NCBI GenBank assembly: GCA_037176885.1
Contig: JAWWNJ010000063.1
Location: 310,001-374,000 of the forward strand
Direction of reading: 5' to 3'
Origin: Favolaschia claudopus
Taxonomy: Eukaryota; Basidiomycota; Agaricomycetes; Agaricales; Mycenaceae
Length of the DNA stretch: 64,000 bases
The translations under genes and the position numbers were made by a program. Below are positions 51,640 to 63,019 of this stretch, one piece after another. Under the pieces are notes generated by a model. That model saw nothing but the letters and a program-made list of their open reading frames with translations. It made no database searches and was not told the DNA's origin. Every line of letters starts with the position of its first letter. Within the stretch, counting starts at the first letter, position 1.

Positions 51640-51890
51640 AAGAAAAAAATCCCGTTCGTCTTTGCGGTCATTTTCACGTTGTTGCCCCTGCTTCTTCAGA
51701 AGTTGAAACCATAGATAGAGTGCCTGTTGTGCCCGTGCACGTCGATAATCCAGCCTCAGCAGAGGCTTTCCTAACGCGAACATTGATTCCGAGCCAGCCC
51801 TTTCTGCGTGGATTATCATCAACGATACATTCGACATTCTTTGTGACTCGAACTTGCCCCACAAATGCAACCCACCATGGCGGCTAGCCC
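51640..51890 (+). pseudogene. BTB gene fragment
   Basis: Between BTB genes 2 and 3, sequence matching the 3' part of BTB exon 1 survives in degraded form: AAAAAATCCCGTTCGTCTTT (compare the KQKSSVFADMF region), then a frame reading VETIDRVPVVPVHVDNPASA (compare VETMDGVPVVTVHDDPAEME), ending at GATTCCGAG. Downstream traces of exon 2 (CTTGCCCCACAAATGCAACC, compare LAHKYDVPYLRR) end by about 51890. There is no start, intron signal or downstream half. A decayed tandem copy, nearest to gene 3. Confidence 0.75.
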
Positions 51891-52231
51891 TCATAAATAT
51901 TACCTAGTAGAACCATCGGTTTGAAAATCGGAGAGGCTTCACAATCTCTGCTTAGTTGTGTTGCGTCGAATTGTGACGAGATTCGGCGCGAAACCTGGGG
52001 TGGTCAAATAATCGTAACAATAGGATAATTTGGAAGCGGATTCAACGGCGATTCATCGACAATTTAATTTTTGAAAATCCCCCACTGAATTGCCATAGAT
52101 TCGCTCGTTTGAAGCGATACTTATAGGGTGAGAAATAACGCGTCAATTTGACCTTGGCCCAATCAGCGATCTTGATTGTCACGATATCACATGTCGTGAC
52201 GCAACGCGACTCTTCTTCCACCACCACCACC

Positions 52232-53265
52232 ATGAACACAAATACGATCACCACCGGCGAGAGCGAGCTTCACCAGGTCGATGAGCTCTGGTTCTCTTCC
52301 GACACGGTAATAATCCGAGCTCAAGACCGCATCTTCCGCGTTTTCGCGGCGATTCTGAAACAAAAATCCTCTGTATTTGCGGATATGTTTGCGTTTCCGC
52401 AGCCAGCCTCGTCTGATGTTGAGACCATGGACGGGGTGCCCGTTGTGACGGTTCACGATGACCCAGCAGAGATGGAGGTCTTTCTGAAAGCGATATTCGA
52501 TTCCGAGTGAGCTCTCAGAATACCTTTGAAATCCCTTAGAATTGATGGTTATCTTTGATTTACAGCTTCTTCATGCCCCCTCCTGCGACGGTCACAATCC
52601 ACAACTGTTTGGGGATTCTCCGCCTCGCTCACAAATACGATGTCCCATATCTTCGTCGTCGTTCTCTGGAACACCTCCACTCGATGTTTCCGTCTTGCCC
52701 TTCGGATCTTATTCGGGATCCCCGGCGCAGCGGCCAGAAGACAGCTCAAAAATTCGACGAAATAGTAGCAACAATTGCGACCGGTACAGAAGTCGGCGCT
52801 CTCTGGCTGCTTCCTGTGGTCTACTACCTCGTTTTATCCAAATGGAACCTTTCCGGCGTCATTCGACAGCCGCAATGGCTGGCGCTGGGCGCAGAGCAAC
52901 AAATGGCAGGCATTGGCGGTTACCCAGGGCTGGTCAATCAAGCACACAAAATCTTCAGCTTTTTCTTTATCGCTAGAAATGAGGACGACGAGGGCTGCCT
53001 GGACTGGGCGGAATGTAATAGAAAGCGGATTCTTGCCAGTTCCCGTATACTTCCGTTCATCAGTGAAGTCAGCCCTGCTTCGGCAATGCGCTACTCCATG
53101 GAAGGGCATTGGGAGGGATTGGGACTGTGCGAGCACTGTCTTCCTGAGGCCCAGGAGATGCATAGAGCTGCAACACAGATATGTTGGGACGTGCTGCCGA
53201 CAATATTTGGTTTTCCGGAGTGGGGGCAGTTGGAGCAGATGAGGAACGCTGCTCTCGCACCCTGA
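52232..53265 (+). CDS. BTB/POZ domain protein 3
   Basis: Exons 52232-52506 and 52566-53265; 324 residues, GT-AG intron at the family position. ATG at 52232 follows a CCA/CCACCA run (ACCACCATGA). BTB domain: VIIRAQDRIFRVFAAILKQK, SSVFADMF, ETMDGVPVVTVHDDPAEMEV, FFMPPPATVTIHNCLGILRL, AHKYDVPYLRRRSLEHL. C-terminal half: EVGALWLLPVVYYLVL, CLDWAECNRKRI, CEHCLPEAQEMHRAATQICW, IFGFPEWGQLEQMR. The Cys pairs at constant spacing may bind metal or form a structural motif; not proven. Same strand and spacing as gene 2. Confidence 0.87.
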
Positions 53266-53797
53266 TCTACTTTCGGTTTTTCTCTCCGTTCGGTGAGTTG
53301 CTTGAGCATTTATCGAATCATCCAGTGCTTCTAAAAATCGTATTTCTTTCCAGGTTTTTTCTTCACGAATCCAGCCAGATCATCGATCTTACCTTGCTAT
53401 ACAAGAACCGAGTATATATATCGCTTTATATGCCCCCTCAATATCATCTTCCATCAGTTTTCTTTTTCTTTTCGAATTTTGAAAGAAGGCCTTGGCCGCG
53501 GTCACGGAAAAGACCCGAAAGTGTGACGGCGTGACAGTCACCCATGGCTAAGGTCCGTTCGTCCCGTTTCACCAGCTTTTGCTTGTGCTTTCTTCCATCC
53601 ACTGCTCTCCCCGGAGTCGAGCCAAAAGCTTCAATTTCTTGGGTCTGTAGCATCGCAACAGTTTCTCAGCCTACAACGGCCGTGGTGCTCTCTCGGGCGC
53701 TCTCTTGATACTATTCTGTGTGCTGGGGCTCTCAGGGCAACTTGGAGTCAGAAGGAGCAACGCTTTCTAGTCTGAACTCCCTTCGGAATCTGTTACC
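53266..53797. other. Spacer between BTB gene 3 and the E2 gene
   Basis: About 530 bp; BTB 3' UTR and presumed promoter of the mitochondrial E2 gene. Nothing else recognised. Confidence 0.4.
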
Positions 53798-55392
53798 ATG
53801 TTTCTGCGTAGCCTCAGGCACTCTCCCCGTCTCATCGGGCGCTTTCAAACGCGATGGGCCTCTCAGAAAGTCCTCCGGACCTTCAAACTCGCGGACATCG
53901 GCGAAGGGATCACCGAGTGCGAAGTTATCAGTTGGAGCGTTTCTCCCAGCGCTACTGTAGGGACGTTTGACCCTCTATGCGAGGTGCAGAGCGACAAGGC
54001 CAGCGTCGAGATCACCAGCCCTTTTGACGGTGTTGTGAAGGAGCTGCTCGTGCAGGAGGGTGAGGTCGCGAAGGTCGGCCAAGGGCTCTGTACGATTGAA
54101 GTCGATGAAGAGGTCGAAGATGGGGCTGAGGCGGCGGCTGCGTCGTCGGAACCGCCGCCCCCCGCATCTGCTCCAGAAAACCCCAAGGAGCCATCTGTAC
54201 CCCCACCATCCCCCGAACCCACACCCAGTCCGCGCAAACTTCATCCGATGGACCCTGCCTTTGTGCCAGAGAAAGGCGCAGACAGCCGAGATGTCCTGGC
54301 GACTCCGTCTGTACGCCACTATGCTCGTACGCAAGGCGTCGACCTAGCTTTGCTAGCCCCGGGAAGCGGAAAGGGCGGCCGGGTGGAAAAGAGCGATGTC
54401 GAGGCGTACCTTTCTCGCTCGTCCTCAGCTCCTTCGTCGCCGGCACCTGCACAGCCCTCTGGAGAAGATATCGTTGTCGAGCTTGGCCGCACACGACAGG
54501 CAATGTTCCGAGCCATGGTCAAGGTATCGAATATTCCCTATTCAAAGGCGTCTTTCATCGAGCTGACAATGCATACCAGAGCCTCGAAATCCCGCTCTTC
54601 GGGTACTCCACGACGCTCGACATCACCGACCTGCACTCCCTTCTCCCCATTCTGAATACGCACATCCCTTCACGCTACGTCCCCGCATCCGCATCCGACG
54701 CTCCAGCACCATACGACCCCGCATCCGCTCTCGGCGCTGGACTACCCGCCCACCCAGACGTCCCCGACACCGGCCGATACACGCGACTCACCTACCTTCC
54801 CTTCCTTCTCAAAACCCTCGCCCTTACCATGATGGACTGGCCGCTCTTCCGCTCCGCCATCAACCACGCCCCACCATCCGTATCTACTGCTAACGCCAAC
54901 GCAGCGAAACCCTCCCTCACCATCCGCCCGCACGCCGACATCGCCCTTGCGCTCAACACGCCCACGGGGCTCTACACCCCCCTCCTCCGCGCCGCCGACA
55001 CGCGCAGCGTCTACACCCTCGCGTCCGACATCGCGCACCTCGCTGCTTTGGGGCGGCGCACGCCCTCCGGGCTCACCGCCGCGCACCTCGGCGCGGGGAC
55101 GCTCAGCGTGAGCAACGTCGGCGCCGCGGGCAAGGGCACGGGTGCGGCACCTGTGCTGGTGCCTGGCGGCGGCGTGGCGATCGTGGCGCTGGGGCGGGCG
55201 GAGTGGGTGTGGGATGTTTCGGAGAGGTATTGGCGGGGAGCGGAGGGGAAGGGTGGGGAAAGGAGGCTGAAGTTGCCTGTGTCGTGGAGTGCGGATCATA
55301 GGGTTGTTGAGGGGGCGGAGATGGCGGCGTTTGTGGAGGCGTGGCGGGGGTGGGTGGAGGCGCCGACGAGGCTCGTTGGGGAGGGGGTGTAA
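53798..55392 (+). CDS. Branched-chain 2-oxoacid dehydrogenase E2 (dihydrolipoamide acyltransferase)
   Basis: Exons 53798-54523 and 54580-55392; 512 residues, GT-AG. An Arg-rich mitochondrial presequence (MFLRSLRHSPRLIGRFQTRW) leads to a lipoyl domain at about residues 27-105 (FKLADIGEGITECEVISW; lipoylated Lys in EVQSDKASVEI). A Pro/Glu-rich linker precedes the E1/E3-binding domain (ATPSVRHYARTQGVDLALLA, then GKGGRVEKSDVEAYL), and then the catalytic acyltransferase domain (LTYLPFLLKTLALTMMDWP, TLSVSNVGAAGKGTGAAPVL, SADHRVVEGAEMA). It transfers the branched acyl group from lipoate to CoA in Val/Leu/Ile breakdown in the mitochondrial matrix. The usual H-R-x-x-D-G active-site motif reads HRVVEG. 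It is not near E1 or E3 genes. Confidence 0.9.
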
Positions 55393-55656
55393 CCCAAAAA
55401 CGCGGTCGCAGAAGGAGAGATGAAGGCCGCATACAGCACTAACTCGGACGCCCACATGTAATATAAGCCATTGCATGTTATTGCATAAAAGATAAAGTAT
55501 GTGTATGTACCAGAGCGAGAATTGAATTGTAGTTGAAGCAGCAAAGAAGATAATAATACACAGAAGCGTCTATACCTGTCCGACTTCGAGGCTCTCTTTC
55601 TCAACACCGACATCGCACACCACCTTCCACATTCCACGCCCAACACCCCACATCCC

Positions 55657-57321
55657 TCAATCCTCCAACTGCATAATAAAATACACCACCGCCGCCAACA
55701 CCCCCAAAAACATCATCGTCCCACCAACAAAATACATCGCGAACGTCCTCAACGCGCTATCGTCCTCCACCGCGGGCTTCCGCCCCGCCGCGACGAGCTT
55801 CTCGAGCCGCGCGCGGGACGTGCGCTCGTTCTCGCGCTTCTCGAGTTCGAGGAAGGTGGCGCCACGGGCGTCGGAGGGGTTGATGCGTTGTTGGATGCCG
55901 CCTTGGGCGGAGGCGGAGATCATGACGAAGGAGGGGTAGTAGCGTTCGCACCATTGTTCGATCTGGGGGGTGGGTTAATTAGGTTGGTCGGTTGTAGGGG
56001 GGAGGCGAGGCGAGGCGATGGTACATACCTTGCCGCAGGCGACACTGATCCTGATGAAGTTGGGGTCTTGGGCGACAGCGCGTGCGCTGATTTTGCGTGC
56101 ATAATCCCGGAAGATGTAGGCCACCTCGCGAGGATTTGTCGAGCGCATGATGAGCTGAATTCCGCATTAGCGGGATACATACAAGCAGGAAGGGAAGACA
56201 CGTACCGACGCCGCCATCGCCTTGCGAATCTTCACGTTCTGGTTCAGCACCTTAGGGTTCATGAAACAGAGCTCAAGCGTCGCAATCGACATAGTGGCAG
56301 GTATCGCGACGAAATTGAAGACGCTTTGGTTCTTCAGCATGCGGAGGTAGTCCAGCGCGTCTGTCGTATGCCGTAGCGCGTCGAGAATCATGGCGTTCAG
56401 CACCCACACAGCGCGGTCCTGCACACCCGGCAGCGCAAGCGTACCCGGCGGCGGCGTCCGCATATCCTCCGGTCTCTCGAACCCGCCGTACCGCGCGTCG
56501 CCCCAGATCTCCCGGGGCCAGAAGTACCGCTGCTCGTCGACATCCTCAGCAAAGTCGCGCGTGATGTTGGTCTTTTGCAATAACAGACCCATCGAGTTGG
56601 AGAGCTCGAGCTGCTCTGCGAGGTGCGGTGATTCCTTGCCTGACGCGCTGAACAGCATCGAGCATCCCTCCCCGACGATACCCGCGACGTAGTGGCAGTA
56701 GAGCTCGTAGTCGGCTATGCGTTCCACGTATTTAGACTGTTTTTCGTTTTCGGCGCGTGCGGCGAAGTCGGCCATGCCGGCCCCCATTTTTTGGCAGTAA
56801 TCGAGGATGCAGGTTCGGTATGAGGCGGGGAGGTGGTTGAGCTCTTCGACTACGACTTGGTATTCGACCAGCAATTGGCGGTCGCTCTCGTCGGGACCCG
56901 ATCCAGAAAAATTCCAGCCCGGCGTTGTGCTGTGGATATGGAAATTGCGCAGGAGAGACTGTTTCAAGGCGGGGTCGAGGGTCATGTCGTCTTCTATGGT
57001 GTCTAGACCACGAAGAACGAGATAAAACATGCAAATCTGCACCAGAATTCGTTCATTCTCGGTCCCACGTATAAGACGCAAAAAACGTACCCCCCGCGCC
57101 AAATCGCCCTCTAGTTCTTTTATCACCGACGAAAAGCTTCGACTCGTCAAATCAAGGAACGCCCAACACCGTCGCATAGTTTCGCGGTCCCAACCCGAGG
57201 TAGGGTGCTCCTCCTGGGCTGTAAGGTCGCGTTTTGGTTCATAATAGAGTTTGTATTGGAGGAGTATGCGGAATTCGTTAGGGTGCGTGAGGAGCATGAT
57301 GAGCCATGTCGAGAAAGCCAT
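55657..57321 (-). CDS. ERG9: Squalene synthase, ERG9-like (three exons)
   Basis: Exons (complement) 56206-57321, 56029-56154 and 55657-55962; 515 residues, GT-AG. ATG at 57321 (CACCATGG) gives MAFSTWLIMLL; upstream in-frame codons are non-family. It condenses two farnesyl diphosphates head-to-head with NADPH to squalene, the first committed sterol step, on the ER. Visible: first Asp-rich motif YLVLRGLDTIEDDMT, YCHYVAGIVGEG, second Asp-rich motif LLLQKTNITRDFAEDVDE followed by RYFWPREIW, ALDYLRMLKNQSVFNF, and the C-terminal anchor MYFVGGTMMFLGVLAAVVYF. Convergent with the E2 gene, with about 260 bp between stops. Confidence 0.94.
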
Positions 57322-58390
57322 GGTGGTGGTGGTTCGGGTAAGAGAAGGATAGAGGATAGAAATTCGGAGAATCCTCAGACCACAATTCTCTTTTCTCTCG
57401 CTTTCATAAATGGTACGATGCACAAATGGGGATAATAAACGCATCATTCTTTCAGATTCGGATGAATCGCCGAATACTCCGATTTTTCGACTTGGGCAAT
57501 GCTGGACAGTGGGGTGGATGAACTAGTTCACTGATTCGGGAGCGAGCACTTGGGTCATTCAATAGAGAAACAATTTGCGCGCAGATTGAGAATCTATCCC
57601 AATTTTCGGCTTCACTTTTTGTCAACTTTTTTGTCACTTCAACTTGAAGTTGGACGGTGGACCACGTCCAACAACGTTGAACGGGTACTAGATTCAGAAT
57701 ATATTATCTGTGGACGGCCAAGATACGAACGTCGAAGCCACCTGATGCTCATAATGTTCTGAGATTTACGGCCGAAAAAAGTCTGGTGGATCCCGCAGGT
57801 GCTGCCATGTTGGAAAATCAAATAACTTGGATTTCGACAAGCCAGCCTCCGCTTCGCTCCCGAGGCGCGCAATGCGCGATCGGAGCTCAGAAACGCACGC
57901 GAAGATTGTCGGGATAGCGTTAAAATTGAAGTAGATTATGAATTTGAAAGAGAGAGTTGAGAGATCATATGACAAACAGAGAAAGTTATCAATCGCCCCA
58001 GTGCTTGAAGGTGTGACTTGAGGCTAAGCATCACGATTCACGACGACCAAAGAGCTTTCGAGTCAGAGAGAAAATATTCAATGTTCGAGTTCGGATTGTC
58101 GTTCACCGAAAACATGGGATATTGGTGATTGGGCGCCAAAACCTCTCTGGAAGAAGCTTGGACAGCCAGGACAGGACGTTATTCGGACTGAGGAGGGTAT
58201 GTGGAAGAGAGCGAAGGAACGCGGGAAGCTGCTACGAAGAACTTATGTGGAAAATATCTGCAGTTTGTGCGTATGTAAGGTGCAATCAACAACCCAGGTA
58301 TACAGCATAAAACCATTTATTTGGCCTGACGATGCTTAAGTACGTATGAATGGCAACGAAACCATGGAGGACTGACCGATGGACTTGGGT
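57322..58390. other. ERG9 upstream region and duplicated BTB flank
   Basis: About 1 kb. The part near 57322 should hold the ERG9 promoter. From about 57880 to 58390 the sequence is the downstream flank of the disrupted BTB gene and recurs, diverged, at about 62100-63019 (shared TGACTTGAGGCTAAGCATCA and AAAATATTCAATGTTCGAG). No gene called. Confidence 0.6.
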
Positions 58391-60168
58391 TCATGTTCCA
58401 AGGGCTTCTTGTCGCATCTTCTCCAATTTAGCCCAGTCTGGCAGACCGAACATGCCCGGAAGCGCGTCCCAACAGTCCCACCTTGCCTCTGCATGAGATT
58501 CCTTGGCGCTCTCCAGACAGTGTTCGCATAAACCTCCCGGTGATTCGAGGCCGACACCAACAGCCGACCACGCTTGCTCCGGCCATATATCGAGTGGCCA
58601 GTGCATCAATTCAATGAATTTAGACGAAAGAGCTGCGTAAGTCGACAAACGCAGCTGAGTGCACTTTTTCCAATTTGTGCAATGCGTTTCCGGTCCAGAT
58701 GAATATTCCAGGAAAAAGTTTAGGATCAGGGGAGTTTGGCGCATCAGGGCCTGATAACCAATTAAGCACGTATTCCTTTCCTCCACCTCGAGCGTCATCC
58801 AGAGTGATTCCCAGTCTCCTACCCAGCCGCAGTTTCGAGGTTCCTCAGTGCTTGTAGAAAGTATTTTCAAAGTGAATTCATTTGGGAAATTTACGGGATC
58901 AGTGTGACAAATGATGTGACAAGAGTTGGGATGAACCTCTCCACAGCGGCTGGCACAAAACATCTGTCAACAACATAGCCACAAGACCCCGGCCTTTTTC
59001 GGCGATATCCGCCCAAACTGATCGTCTGCGATGCACTCGCTATGAGTGGTGTCCTGGCGTCGAAAAGTCAACAGGATGGCTTGATATACAGTACAGAGTC
59101 ACATCAGTTGAATATATTTCACTTACACGGACGACATCCTTATCACTTTTGAGGAAGGCACGGATCCCCAAGAGATACCTGATATCGAGGCAATTTGACA
59201 GCCAGAGCGCGTATTTCGACTGGGGAGTATTGCGACTGTGTGTTGGTAGCGATTTTCGGCGGGACTGTGGCCATTGACGCGTGAATAAGACAGACAGAAT
59301 TTCTTTTGGCGCGTTGTCCGAATGCGAGTGGTGCCGGATGCTTGCGGGGTCCTGGTGTGGCTATGTTGTTGACAAATGTTTTGTGCCAGCCGCCGTGGAG
59401 AGGCTCACCCAAAACTTCAGTCACACTTAGTCACACCAGCCTGTCACTCATTATTCCATTTTCTTTCGTCTTGGAATCAGCCTTGTAAAACTCCCTCTGT
59501 GACTGTGAGCCTCGAAACCGCGGCTGGGTAGGAGACTGAGTGATTCCCCGAGCAGGCGGTCCAACGGCCATCTGCACATATCGTAGTATGCTGCAGGAAG
59601 AAGCCAAAGTGCATCGACTTCCTTTGCAATGCCGACGCTCAACAATCTATCGGCAAGCGGCACATCTCTGTCGAGGGTGGGCTCTACTTTGGAGTCATAT
59701 CCAAGGAGATCGGTGGGATAAATACAATCGAGGTGTTGGAGTGCGCGACGACGCAGATATGGAACGTCATATTTGTGGGCGAGGCGGAGAATGCCCAAAG
59801 TATCTCCAATTCTGGTCTCCGCCGGAGGTGGCATGAAGAACCTATGGCGAGACGAGAGCTCAGATCTCAGAATTGAAGATTCGCAGTGCACCAACAGTGC
59901 ACACAACTCACTCCGAATCGAATATCGCTCTGAGGAACACCTCCATCTGAGCTGGCTCGTCGTGCACAGTGACGACTGGTACACCATCCATCGTTTCACT
60001 ATCAGCAGGCGGGGGCTGAGGCATCGTGAACATGTCCGCAAATACAGAGGACTTTTGCTTCAAAATCGCCGTGAAGACTTGAAAAACGCGGCTTTGGGCG
60101 CGGATAATCACGACATCTGGGGTAAACCAGAGTCGATCAGCCCGCTGAGGCGGGTCATCTGTAGACAT
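58391..60168 (-). pseudogene. BTB/POZ gene 4, split by a foldback element
   Basis: Exon 1 is 59912-60168 (MSTDDPPQRADRLWFTPDVV, then SSVFADMF and ETMDGVPVVTVHDEPAQMEV). Exon 2 starts at 59841 (FFMPPPAETRIGDTLGILRL, AHKYDVPYLRRRALQHL) and runs to the GESL codons. There a 727-bp transposable element (58812-59538) interrupts the frame. The gene resumes on the far side at 58811 (ESLWMTLEVEERNTCLIGYQ ... CEHCLESAKESHAEARWDCW ... MFGLPDWAKLEKMR) and ends at 58391. Both halves are otherwise intact, so the disruption is recent. Unless the element is spliced out, the product is truncated after the BTB domain. It is a tandem duplicate of the gene at 63020. Confidence 0.88.
58812..59538. mobile_element. 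Foldback/MITE element inserted in BTB gene 4
   Basis: 727 bp with termini CAGTCTCCTACCCAGCCGC and its exact complement, and imperfect inverted arms reaching about 180 bp inward (GGCTGGCACAAAACAT near 58950 against its complement near 59380). Perfect 9-bp target duplication AGTGATTCC (58803-58811 and 59539-59547). Same terminus as 30726-31231, so one family; the centres differ. The internal frame at 59143-59424 has no recognisable transposase domain. Confidence 0.92.
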
Positions 60169-60662
60169 CCGGGAGTGATGCAGAAGCTGCAGCGAAGACT
60201 GCGAAGTGGTTACTGGTATTGGCCAAGCGAAGGCTCAGAAAATCATGAGCATGTGCTGATCCTTCACGGTCCCGTGATCATCGGATTCTCTTTCCCAATG
60301 TTACAAATTTGATTCAACGCGCGTGTCATCTCGTGTTTTCACAGAATGCAGAAGAACAATGCGCGTACTAGCGAGTCGTTGCCTGTCGTTACAGAGTTTC
60401 AGAGGCGATATTCACAGTAAAAACATCCCTTCAGAGCTAGACCAGTACTTAAGTACTTTCGAATTCTCGTAGACGCAGCTAGCTTCCGAAACTTAACAAA
60501 CACGGCAAAGTTTCAATGTGGGTCGCCCGCACAACTATCGTTGAACAAAGAACCTACTTAGATTCAACGGAGTCAACGATACTTGAACGAAAGATTGTGA
60601 ACGTCCTTCTCAGCTCGACTAAACGGATGAGGGTAAAATCAGAGTATATACGAGAACAGTGG

Positions 60663-60696
60663 GAGTGGGACTCGGCTATTCAAGCGAGTCCCACTC
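60663..60696. repeat. Perfect 12-bp hairpin carrying the AGTCCCACT motif
   Basis: GAGTGGGACTCG, a 10-nt loop, then CGAGTCCCACTC. The arm motif recurs several times to 61839. Confidence 0.8.
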
Positions 60697-61418
60697 GAGT
60701 CGTAGTTCGATTGGTCTAATTAGATTCCGGCAACTTCTAGTAACCGGAGTTCGTCACAGCGATCAGTCACTGTCGGACGGCCGTCACCCGGACTCCGCCC
60801 GTTGACGTTGAGGCGCGGGGCGCGCGAAGGTGCCTTCTGCCCAACGTTGTCTGTAGCGGGCGGGCCGGGGCGGTATCCATGCGCTGGTGAGTTCCTCAAC
60901 TGCAGGAAAGGCTGTCTGTAATAGTGGCGCGAGTGCGGCGGCCTTAGATTCCCATTCATGGTCAATAATAATAGGTGGGTAAAGTCGTCGTGAGTCGCGT
61001 GGCGCGACCTTGGTGCGCTTCACCACAACATGGCAGAAGGTCAAATAAAATATATTTTTATCGGAAGCAATTAACAGAGTGATACACACAAGAGCTCATG
61101 TGCTTACTGTGGTTTAGCCACCAGTGAAATTCTCAAACTCAGCATTCGTGGGGGGCGGGGCGGGCACTAGGGCCGTGGCGGGAGGGCGCGCAAAGTGACC
61201 GGGTCGGCCGGCGGAGGCGCAGTCCGAAAATCACGTGATGTATATACGGGGCAATCTAATTAGACCAATCGAACGGTTCCTCAGTCCCACTGTTGATGTC
61301 GGTCGCATCAGCTGCTATTACCTGGCGATCAATATTTGACCGATCCATCAAATTCGGCATTTTGAGCCGCAATTGTTTTTCCAAGTGTTTCTGAGTCATT
61401 TCAGGGCTTAAAAAATCA

Positions 61419-61443
61419 CTGGGGGGAACAATGTTCCCCCCAG
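61419..61443. repeat. Perfect 12-bp inverted repeat with one-base centre
   Basis: CTGGGGGGAACA, a single A, then TGTTCCCCCCAG. It is followed by further C-runs. A G/C-run palindrome like this can extrude or block polymerase; role unknown. Confidence 0.75.
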
Positions 61444-61569
61444 ACCCCCCTCCTTTAGCCTGACGGCATTTCTGAGAAGTTTAACTCAGTAGTTTCGTTT
61501 TATTTTGCTGTTTAAACTCAAGAATTTCATTCCTGTAGCGCGGGGGAGACCCCCACGGACCCCCCTTGA

Positions 61570-61665
61570 CGCTCGCCGCTAGGCCCACTGCGTGGGGCTT
61601 TCGCTCGCCGCTGGGCCCACTGCGTGGTGCTACCGCTCGCCGCGGAGGCCCACTGCGTGGAGCCA
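61570..61665. repeat. Three-copy 32-bp tandem repeat
   Basis: Units starting CGCTCGCCGC at 61570, 61602 and 61634, each continuing with (A/G)GGCCCACTGCGTGG. Copies differ by a few bases. Confidence 0.85.
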
Positions 61666-61750
61666 GGGATTATTTTAAAGCGTCGGGGACGTATTTTCAA
61701 GTTAACTTCGTGCTGTTGATTCAGATCAAATGTACTGATGTGCCGAAATG

Positions 61751-61839
61751 CCGAGTCCCACTGTTAAAGGTCAAATCTCCTCATCCGAGCTTCCGAGTCC
61801 CACTGTAGGGCTTTTTCCGAGCTTTTCCCGAGTCCCACT
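61751..61839. repeat. CCGAGTCCCACT motif, three direct copies
   Basis: Exact copies at 61751-61762, 61793-61804 and 61828-61839. Related forms occur at 60663-60696 (both orientations) and 61284. Irregular spacing argues against a simple minisatellite. Confidence 0.8.
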
Positions 61840-63019
61840 CACACCCTTTTCGTCATTCCTCGTAAAATCACTGTAATTGCACGTATGAAACAAATTTAAT
61901 ACAGTCCGAAAGTCCACTACCCCAGCCCATATCTATACTTAGTCGCCAGTGAGTCTACTTACCGAATTTGTACTCCAGGTTACCAATTTTCTACTTCACT
62001 CGGGCCAGGAGTTCAGCGACGGGCACGAGAATCCATGATCCGTCTAAGGGAAATATGAAGTGATTTCAAAGTAGAGGAAGTGCTCATTGCGCGGTTGAAG
62101 TTCAAAATTGAACGCAGGCGAAAATTGTCAGGATAGCAGGCGAAGGTATCGTTGTCACAATTGCGTCGAACTTGCAGTGGACTATGAACTTGCAAGAAAG
62201 AGTTGAGATAAGTAAGTGAAACAGATAAAGTAATCAAAGCTGAGCGTCCTCCCGTTCGATATTGTGACTTGAGGCTAAGCATCACGACGACCAACGAGCT
62301 TTCGAATCAGAGAAAATATTCAATGTTCGAGAAGTTACTAGTAGGATAGCCGCTCACAAAAAAAACGGCATCTTTACTGCTGAATAGTAACTGGGCGCAA
62401 AAACCTGTCTGGAAGAGAGCAAAGGGGCGTGGGGAGCTGCGAAGAAGTATTTATGTGGAAAACACCCGCAGTTTGTGGGTAGGGTGCAGTCCAAGCCAAA
62501 TTGGTTGCCAATGAAGATGTGATACGTGACAATCAGCGATCAAAGTTGGCCCCTGCCGGCATTATCAAAGGCGCGACAGGAGGGTTTGCAGCGAACAACG
62601 TGAAGGAAGATGAAACAGTGGAGGGAGACCTTGGTTCTACCGTTGTGTTGATAATTTTGGGGGCAGCATGAACCTCACAGAAAGAGTTGCAATCCGACTC
62701 AGAAAAGTCCGAGCGTCATGAACAGTTATTTTTGTTTCGCGGCTGCGTGCAGCGCTTTGAGGTTAACATTCCTACTGCGCATGAACTCTGGAACTGGGAA
62801 GAATCGAGACCGCTGAGCTGTCTGCTTGAGGCACAAGACTCATCTTTGGAAAGCATTCCATCGGCACGAACAGAGATTTTCTTTATCGACATGCCACGCC
62901 GAGTGTCAAAATGGAAGAACAAGATAAGTACCCAGCACAGAAACATTCAGTTGACCTGAAAATGCTTAAGCGCGTAGGAATGGCAGCGAAGCCATGAGAA
63001 GTGACTGACAAACCCAAGT

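Larger units (their letters stand above)
60169..63019. other. 2.9-kb non-coding region with several repeat motifs
   Basis: No gene recognised. It holds a hairpin (60663-60696), a 22-bp inverted repeat (GTTCGATTGGTCTAATTAGA and so on) at about 60704-60725 and 61253-61274, a GC hairpin (61419-61443), a 32-bp triple repeat (61570-61665) and repeated CCGAGTCCCACT (61751-61839). From about 62090 it holds the duplicated downstream flank of the BTB gene at 63020. Confidence 0.5.

Noticed and set aside
22931..57321. Ergosterol gene cluster linking ERG6 and ERG9.
   Set aside because: They are about 31 kb apart with unrelated genes and mobile elements between. No shared regulatory arrangement is visible.
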